Of a stretch of 64,000 nt of DNA, positions 59,033 through 64,000 are shown piece after piece. Position numbers and translations under genes: made by a program. Under the pieces are notes generated by a model. The model worked only from the letters and a program-made list of their open reading frames with translations. It was not told where the DNA came from and did not search any database. The DNA is from Flavobacterium psychrotolerans (GTDB taxonomy: Bacteria; Bacteroidota; Bacteroidia; Flavobacteriales; Flavobacteriaceae): NCBI RefSeq assembly GCF_003097635.1, contig NZ_QCZI01000009.1, forward strand, positions 62,001 through 126,000. Reading direction: 5' to 3'. The first letter of the stretch is position 1. Each line of letters begins with the position of its first letter.

Positions 59033-59453
59033 CTCCTAAAATAGTTATTGGTGCTGCTCTTTTATAATGATATTCATTTTTAGCTTCATTTATCAAAACC
59101 AGTTTTTCATCTGAAATAAAAGACAATTCCTCTTTCCACTTGGTGTAAAAAGTGCTATAATAGAGATAGTGTTTTCCATTTTCTTCTTTTATGACTACTT
59201 TCTCAGAATCGTCATTTACCAAAAAAGTCCCGTCCAATTGTGGCGTCACTTTTTTTCGAATTCCAACATTGTTTTTTACGCCAAAATAATCAAAGGTTTC
59301 ATTTATTGTATATTCCTTATGAGTTCCATCAGGGAAAATTACCTTTTCAATTTCCCAATACCCATTAATCTTAGATAGATCTGAAGAATTAATTTTAGAA
59401 TTGCAAGCAATAGAAAGGAACGAAATAAATGCAATTAAAGCTGCTTTTTTCAT
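59013..59453 (-). CDS. Lipoprotein of unknown function (lipocalin-like)
   Basis: This 146-aa protein has a lipoprotein signal (SFLSIACNS, Cys about 17) and a beta-rich domain beginning NGYWEIEKV, a pattern shared with small lipocalin-like proteins. The start at 59453 begins the signal peptide; the extra upstream codons add only six residues. It overlaps the DUF721 gene by 20 bases. Confidence 0.7.
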   Translation of the reverse strand: MKKAALIAFISFLSIACNSKINSSDLSKINGYWEIEKVIFPDGTHKEYTINETFDYFGVKNNVGIRKKVTPQLDGTFLVNDDSEKVVIKEENGKHYLYYSTFYTKWKEELSFISDEKLVLINEAKNEYHYKRAAPITILGDGKKTK

Positions 59454-59556
59454 AATGCGTTTTAAAAACATAAAAATACTACTATTTTGATTGATAAAAA
59501 AATGAATCGATTAAACTATTTCATACTTTTAAAGTCTTACTTCCAAATTTGATAAA

Positions 59557-60624
59557 ATGAAAAAAACACTACTCCTCTTTCTAATTTTCTTTCCCATTAT
59601 TAGTTGCGGTTCTTCAGATGAAGAAAAACCAACCTCCAATGAAAATATGTATTTCCCGCCTTTAACAGGTGATATTTGGGAATCAAAAACAATTTCCAAT
59701 ATGAATTGGAACCCAACTGCAGTGCAACCTTTATTGGATTATTTAGAATTGAAACATTCCAAAGGATTCATCATACTTGTGAATGGAAAAATCATATTGG
59801 AAAACTATTTCAACGGCCATTTGGCAACTACAAATTGGTATTGGGCGAGCGCAGGGAAAACGCTAACATCTACCGTAACCGGAATTGCGGAACAGGAAGG
59901 TTTTTTGAATATAAACAATAAGGTTTCTAATTATTTGGGAACCGGCTGGACAAGCTTGCCTTTAGCCAAAGAGAATTTGATTACCAATAAAAACCTGCTT
60001 ACCATGACTTCAGGTATAGAAGATATTGCCAATGGAGATTGTGTCACACCTGATTGCCTGACTTATAGTGCTGATGCAGGAACTCGTTGGGCATACCACA
60101 ATGTTTACGTAAAGCTACAGGATGTAATTGCCAAAGCTACCGGACAAACCTATAGTAACTATTTCAACACAAAATTAAGAGATAAAATTGGAATGAATGG
60201 AAGTTGGTTTGTGTTAGACAACAATAGTGTTTATGCGAGTACTACAAGAAGCATGGCGCGTTTTGGGCTATTGATGCTCAACAAAGGTAAATGGAATTCG
60301 GAACAAATCGTGAATGAAAATTATTTTAATGCCGCAACAACTACTTCACAATCTATTAATCTGTCTTATGGATATTTATGGTGGCTGAACGGAAAATCAA
60401 GTTATCATTTACCACAGTCGCAATTACAGCTTCCGGGAAGTATCATTCCGTCAGCGCCAAATGACATGTTTATGGCTTTGGGAAAAAATGACCAAAAAAT
60501 ATATGTGGTACCGAGCAAGAAAATGGTTGTCATCAGAATGGGCGATGCTGCCGATAATGTGAATTTGGCTTTGTCAGATTTCGATGAAACTTTGTGGCAA
60601 AAAATTAATGCTTTATACCAGTAA
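59557..60624 (+). CDS. Serine hydrolase lipoprotein (class C beta-lactamase-like)
   Basis: This 355-aa protein has a lipoprotein signal (PIISCGS, Cys about 17) and a penicillin-binding/class C fold. The SxxK motif is S98-A-G-K101 (WASAGKTL), and Y180-H-N182 is the YxN motif. Family members cleave peptides, esters or amides; beta-lactamase activity is not implied. It stands alone on the plus strand. Confidence 0.88.
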   Translation: MKKTLLLFLIFFPIISCGSSDEEKPTSNENMYFPPLTGDIWESKTISNMNWNPTAVQPLLDYLELKHSKGFIILVNGKIILENYFNGHLATTNWYWASAGKTLTSTVTGIAEQEGFLNINNKVSNYLGTGWTSLPLAKENLITNKNLLTMTSGIEDIANGDCVTPDCLTYSADAGTRWAYHNVYVKLQDVIAKATGQTYSNYFNTKLRDKIGMNGSWFVLDNNSVYASTTRSMARFGLLMLNKGKWNSEQIVNENYFNAATTTSQSINLSYGYLWWLNGKSSYHLPQSQLQLPGSIIPSAPNDMFMALGKNDQKIYVVPSKKMVVIRMGDAADNVNLALSDFDETLWQKINALYQ

Positions 60625-60807
60625 ATTATTTATTTCTGAATTTATTTAGAACCGCAAATAGAAATAATACCAAACCAAGTCCCAATAATACAAAGTAAAA
60701 AAGAATCGTTCGGTTGTCTTAAACAATTAGCCAAAACAAGACTTAGAAGACTCGCAAAGTAAAGATAAATAATTTTATTTTTTTTATGGAATAAAATTTA
60801 TAACTTA

Positions 60808-61761
60808 TTACTTGAAGAAACTATCCACAAATTCATATTTATTAAAAACTTGCAAATCCTCAATTCCTTCCCCTACTCCAATATATTTTACCGGAATTTG
60901 GAATTGGTCAGAAATACCAATAACCACTCCGCCTTTTGCGGTTCCGTCGAGCTTGGTCACGGCAAGAGAAGTCACTTCTGTTGCAGCGGTAAACTGCTTG
61001 GCCTGCTCAAAAGCATTTTGTCCGGTAGAACCATCCAAAACTAATAATACGTCGTGAGGTGAATCAGCGACTACTTTTTGCATGACTCTTTTTACTTTTG
61101 TCAATTCGTTCATTAAATTGACTTTGTTGTGCAAACGTCCTGCTGTATCAATAATTACAATATCCGCATTTTGAGAAACGGCAGATTGAAGCGTATCAAA
61201 AGCTACTGATGCCGGATCACTTCCCATTTGTTGTTTTACTAAAGGAACTCCAACTCTATCAGCCCAAACTTGCAATTGGTCAATGGCAGCAGCGCGAAAA
61301 GTATCTGCGGCACCCAGAACTACTTTATATCCTTGCTTTTTGAATTGATATGCCAGCTTGCCTATTGTGGTGGTTTTACCAACGCCATTTACACCAACAA
61401 CCATGAGAACATAAGGTTTAACATTTATGGGAATTACGAATTCTGTAGCTTCCCCTAAATTAGTTTCTGAGAGCAATCCCGAAATTTCTTCGCGTAGAAT
61501 TTGATTGAGTTCATCCGTTCCCAAATATTTGTCTTCAGAAACTCTTTTTTCTATTCGAGTGATGATTTTAAGAGTCGTATTGACGCCAACGTCGGATGAG
61601 ATGAGAATTTCTTCTAAGTTATCGAGAACCTCAACATCGACTTTCGATTTTCCCGCTACCGCTTTTGTTAGTTTGGAGAAAAAGGAAGCTTTTGATTTTT
61701 CCAACCCTTTGTCTAATGTCTCCTTTTTATCGGATGAAAATATTTTTTTAAAAAAACTCAT
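60808..61761 (-). CDS. ftsY: Signal recognition particle receptor FtsY
   Basis: This 317-aa SRP GTPase has an N domain followed by the G domain: GVNGVGKTTTIGKLA (G1), DTFRAAA, IDTAGR (G3), VTKLDGTAKGG (G4 region) and a C-terminal FGVGE-like motif (here GVGEGIEDL). It docks SRP-ribosome complexes at the membrane. rpmB-rpmG-DUF4295 lie upstream on the same strand, a familiar Bacteroidota order, but here a 307-base gap with repeats splits them from ftsY. Confidence 0.96.
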   Translation of the reverse strand: MSFFKKIFSSDKKETLDKGLEKSKASFFSKLTKAVAGKSKVDVEVLDNLEEILISSDVGVNTTLKIITRIEKRVSEDKYLGTDELNQILREEISGLLSETNLGEATEFVIPINVKPYVLMVVGVNGVGKTTTIGKLAYQFKKQGYKVVLGAADTFRAAAIDQLQVWADRVGVPLVKQQMGSDPASVAFDTLQSAVSQNADIVIIDTAGRLHNKVNLMNELTKVKRVMQKVVADSPHDVLLVLDGSTGQNAFEQAKQFTAATEVTSLAVTKLDGTAKGGVVIGISDQFQIPVKYIGVGEGIEDLQVFNKYEFVDSFFK

Positions 61762-61762
61762 T

Positions 61763-61821
61763 TTAATTTACGATTTTGTCATTGTGAGAAACGAAGCTAT
61801 CTTATTATTAATTTACGATTT
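61763..61821. repeat. REP-like segment between 14-bp direct repeats
   Basis: TTAATTTACGATTT occurs at 61763-61776 and again at 61808-61821. The 31 bases between them carry a degenerate GTCATTGTGAGAAACGAAG sequence of the GTCATTGCGAGGAACGAAG type that is widespread in Bacteroidota. The arrangement looks like an insertion with target duplication, 2 bases upstream of the ftsY start. Confidence 0.55.
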
Positions 61822-61888
61822 CCAATATCATTAGACTTTTATTTTCCTTAAAAAAATAAAAATTTATAAACTTGCCAAAAAAACTATC

Positions 61889-61956
61889 CTTAGCCCTGAT
61901 GGAAGTAAAAATCCCATTCGCTGGGGCGAATGGATTGTAACGTACAGCAGGAATTA
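61889..61956 (+). repeat. Structured intergenic repeat, copy B
   Basis: This shares CTTAGCCCTGAT and AGCAGGAA with 17211-17333. A hairpin CATTCGC-TGGG-GCGAATG (61914-61931 or so) is extended by AATC/GATT outside. It is shorter than copy A and lies on the plus strand, opposite to the flanking minus-strand genes. Confidence 0.6.
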
Positions 61957-62068
61957 CATAAGTAAAAAGAGCCCAAACATTTTGCTCCTACTTTTTCAAG
62001 TGGTAAATGTAGAAAATAAAAAAGCTACTTCCGAATGAAAGTAGCTTTTCTATATAGTTCAATTGTAA

Positions 62069-62221
62069 TTATTTCTTTTTCAAGAATCCATCTACTTCTT
62101 CAGGAGTCATAATAGATTCTACGAATGTATATGCACCTGTTTTAGGAGATTTCACCATCTTGATGGCTTTTGATAATCTCTTTGAAGATGTCTGTAACGA
62201 TGCTACGGTTTTCTTTGCCAT
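62069..62221 (-). CDS. DUF4295 small basic protein
   Basis: This 50-aa protein reads MAKKTVASLQTSSKRL and ends DGFLKKK. It matches DUF4295, a small family found in Bacteroidota between the ribosomal proteins and ftsY. It lies 13 bases after rpmG and is probably ribosome-associated, which is inferred only from its neighbours. Confidence 0.85.
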   Translation of the reverse strand: MAKKTVASLQTSSKRLSKAIKMVKSPKTGAYTFVESIMTPEEVDGFLKKK

Positions 62222-62234
62222 GACTAATTAATTA

Positions 62235-62417
62235 TTATTTAATTTCTTTATGAACAGTTACACGTTTCAAGATTGGATTAAATTTTTTAATCTCTAATCT
62301 GTCTGGAGTATTTTTTTTGTTCTTTGTTGTTATGTATCTTGAAGTCCCTGCAACACCTGATGTTTTGTGTTCAGTACATTCTAAAATTACCTGTATTCTA
62401 TTGCCTTTCTTTGCCAT
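62235..62417 (-). CDS. rpmG: 50S ribosomal protein L33
   Basis: This 60-aa protein matches L33 ([32 protein letters not shown]). It contains one Cys only, so it is the zinc-free form. It lies between rpmB and DUF4295 in the same short operon. Confidence 0.95.
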   Translation of the reverse strand: MAKKGNRIQVILECTEHKTSGVAGTSRYITTKNKKNTPDRLEIKKFNPILKRVTVHKEIK

Positions 62418-62440
62418 CTTTATATTTATTTAGGAATGGA

Positions 62441-62677
62441 TTATTTAATAAATCCGCCTGCTTGTGCTTTTTTCAAAACTGCAGCGATTCCATTTTTATT
62501 GATTGTTTTTATTGTAGATGCAGCCACTCTAAGAGTAATCCATCTATCTTCTTCCGGAAGATAAAAACGTTTTTTAAGTAAGTTTACAGAAAACTTTCTT
62601 TTGGTTTTATTCATCGCATGAGAAACATTATTTCCCACCATCGCTCTTTTACCTGTTAGGTCACAAACTCTTGACAT
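62441..62677 (-). CDS. rpmB: 50S ribosomal protein L28
   Basis: This 78-aa protein starts [21 protein letters not shown] and ends [10 protein letters not shown], the L28 family. One Cys is present, so it lacks the zinc-ribbon of the Cys-rich type. It is the first gene of the rpmB-rpmG-DUF4295 run; 72 bases separate it from cinA. Confidence 0.95.
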   Translation of the reverse strand: MSRVCDLTGKRAMVGNNVSHAMNKTKRKFSVNLLKKRFYLPEEDRWITLRVAASTIKTINKNGIAAVLKKAQAGGFIK

Positions 62678-62749
62678 TATGCTTATCTTTTATCGTTATT
62701 CAAAATCAGGGTGCAAAGAAAAGAAAAATAAACCTTTAAACCAAAATAA

Positions 62750-64000
62750 TTAGGACAGATTTTTTAAAATTTCTTTCTGTAGTATTTCAAGGCTTTTGTT
62801 TACGGCTCTATCAATCACTTTATCACGGGGTTGACCAAAATTATATTCATGAACCATTACTTCTGTAGGGGTTGCTAAAGCGATAAAAACCGTCCCGATT
62901 TCAGCTGGCGAATCCCCTTTTGATGGTCCTGCATTACCCGTTGTGGCAATCGAATAATCCGTTTTCATGATGTTTTTTATGTTAATTGCCATTTGCCTCA
63001 CCACGGCCTCACTTACTACCGAATACTCTTTTATTAAGGCTTCGTCAATTCCTAAAACGTCAATTTTTATATCGGTCGCATAGGAAACTACACTCCCTTT
63101 AAAATATTTTGACGCTCCGGAAACTGATGTTAAAACTTGTGCAATTTTCCCACCTGTACAACTTTCTGCCGTAGAAATGGTCATTTTTTGTTGTTTCAAT
63201 AACCTTCCAATAACGACCTCTATTGTTTCGTCATCGTCAAAACCAACAATGACATCACTAATAATTTTTGTCAAGGAAACCACATTTTCTTCAATAGCAT
63301 TTTCCAGCACGGCCTTGTCCGTTCCTCTTGCTGAAAGACGTAATCTTACTCTTCCTGGATTAGGCAAATAAGCCAATTTAATGAATTGTGGTAAATTATT
63401 CTCCCAATCCTCTATGCGTTCAGCTAACTTGCTTTCACCTTCACCGTAGGTCAGTATGGTTTTATGGATAATATAAGGGCGTTTGTATTCTTTGACGATT
63501 TTCGGAATGATTTCATTGGTTACAATTCCCTTCATTTCATAAGGAACTCCGGGCAAGGAAATAAAAACAGTTTCCTCCTTTTTCATCCACATTCCGGGAG
63601 CCGTGCCGTTTTCATTTTTCAGAATTGTACATTGTGATGGAACGAGCGCCTGATCTTTATTGAGTTGCGTTATTGGTCGCTTGTAAAAGCCTTCTATCAT
63701 TTGGGTCACATGAGCAAGAACTTCTTCATTGACAACCAAGTGATCTCCAAAATATTCACAAAAAGTATGTTTTGTAATGTCGTCTTTTGTAGGCCCCAAG
63801 CCTCCGGTAATAATGACCAAATCGACCTTGTTTTGAAGTTGGGCAAAGGTGTTTAGAATGTGCTGCTTGTCATCTGAAATAGAAATCATTTCGTTGATTT
63901 CTATTCCGATTTTATCTAATGATTGGGCTATAAAACCCGAATTGGTGTCGATGATTTGACCTATAAGAATTTCGTCACCAATGGTAACTATAGTTGCTTT
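62750..64000 (-). CDS. cinA: CinA family nicotinamide-nucleotide amidohydrolase/ADP-ribose pyrophosphatase (3' end present, 5' partial)
   Basis: This gene enters from the right edge; its start lies beyond base 64000. The frame runs unbroken from [20 protein letters not shown] at the edge, the CinA N-terminal MoaB/MogA-like domain ([13 protein letters not shown]). The C-terminal amidase domain holds [13 protein letters not shown], the PncC catalytic Ser region, and [13 protein letters not shown]. CinA recycles pyridine-nucleotide by-products such as nicotinamide mononucleotide. The Met at 63889 is internal. Confidence 0.94.
   Translation of the reverse strand, partial: KATIVTIGDEILIGQIIDTNSGFIAQSLDKIGIEINEMISISDDKQHILNTFAQLQNKVDLVIITGGLGPTKDDITKHTFCEYFGDHLVVNEEVLAHVTQMIEGFYKRPITQLNKDQALVPSQCTILKNENGTAPGMWMKKEETVFISLPGVPYEMKGIVTNEIIPKIVKEYKRPYIIHKTILTYGEGESKLAERIEDWENNLPQFIKLAYLPNPGRVRLRLSARGTDKAVLENAIEENVVSLTKIISDVIVGFDDDETIEVVIGRLLKQQKMTISTAESCTGGKIAQVLTSVSGASKYFKGSVVSYATDIKIDVLGIDEALIKEYSVVSEAVVRQMAINIKNIMKTDYSIATTGNAGPSKGDSPAEIGTVFIALATPTEVMVHEYNFGQPRDKVIDRAVNKSLEILQKEILKNLS

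Noticed and set aside
60626-60718. 31-codon minus-strand frame that could be the tail of a membrane protein
   Set aside because: It reads like a hydrophobic helix followed by KFRNK, but it is stop-to-stop and short, and I could not tie it to any family.

Overview
The window reads as a chromosomal segment from a member of the Bacteroidota, family Flavobacteriaceae, most likely Flavobacterium or a close relative. This rests on AT-rich DNA, repeated matches to the Bacteroidota -7 box TAnnTTTG, few Shine-Dalgarno-like sites, type IX secretion (T9SS) C-terminal domains, a PorP/SprF protein, and several families that I recognise mainly from flavobacteria (DUF6452, DUF6048, DUF6095, DUF4295, PafA). 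I saw no tRNA, rRNA, CRISPR array, insertion sequence or prophage.

Layout. 1-9.4 kb: a carbohydrate block interrupted by a phospholipid ABC transporter. It holds a CBM48-bearing (alpha/alpha)6 glycosidase (cut by the window edge), mlaE-mlaF-mlaD, a GH130 enzyme, a GT4 glycosyltransferase fused to a helical-toroid domain, and a GH13 lipoprotein. 9.6-18.5 kb: housekeeping and small uncharacterised genes (rlmD, the DUF6452-DUF6048 envelope pair, a THUMP methyltransferase, a ZIP transporter, murQ, DUF6095, a pentapeptide protein, a lipoprotein, terC). 18.5-25.3 kb, minus strand: parE, a HEPN-MNT toxin-antitoxin-like pair, parC, then an LRR-protein kinase. 25.4-35.5 kb: an FMN reductase, ychF, an exported protein, sucC, and the gltBD glutamate synthase operon. 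35.8-39.1 kb: a T9SS-secreted C10 cysteine protease with starch-binding-like modules. 39.3-42.6 kb: a decayed tspO, lysA behind a well-formed promoter, and pafA. 42.8-52.9 kb, minus strand: an operon of a 2.4-thousand-residue T9SS adhesin, an SprF-like protein and an OmpA/PD40 protein, preceded by an AT-rich gene-free stretch. 53.6-64 kb: mnmA, a FabK-like oxidoreductase, a MORN protein, a secreted esterase, a DciA-like protein, a serine hydrolase, rpmB-rpmG-DUF4295-ftsY, and cinA (cut by the right edge).

How parts work together. The GH130, GT4 fusion, CBM48 glycosidase and GH13 may make and break down a glucan or mannoside; this is the best candidate for an undescribed metabolic system. The giant adhesin, SprF-like and OmpA proteins look like one surface-adhesin export and anchoring unit. 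The parE-HEPN-MNT-parC order puts a toxin-antitoxin-like module inside the topoisomerase IV operon. Two diverged copies of a structured intergenic element, one forming the leader of a lipoprotein gene and one inside the ribosomal-protein/ftsY cluster, are the most interesting non-coding signal.
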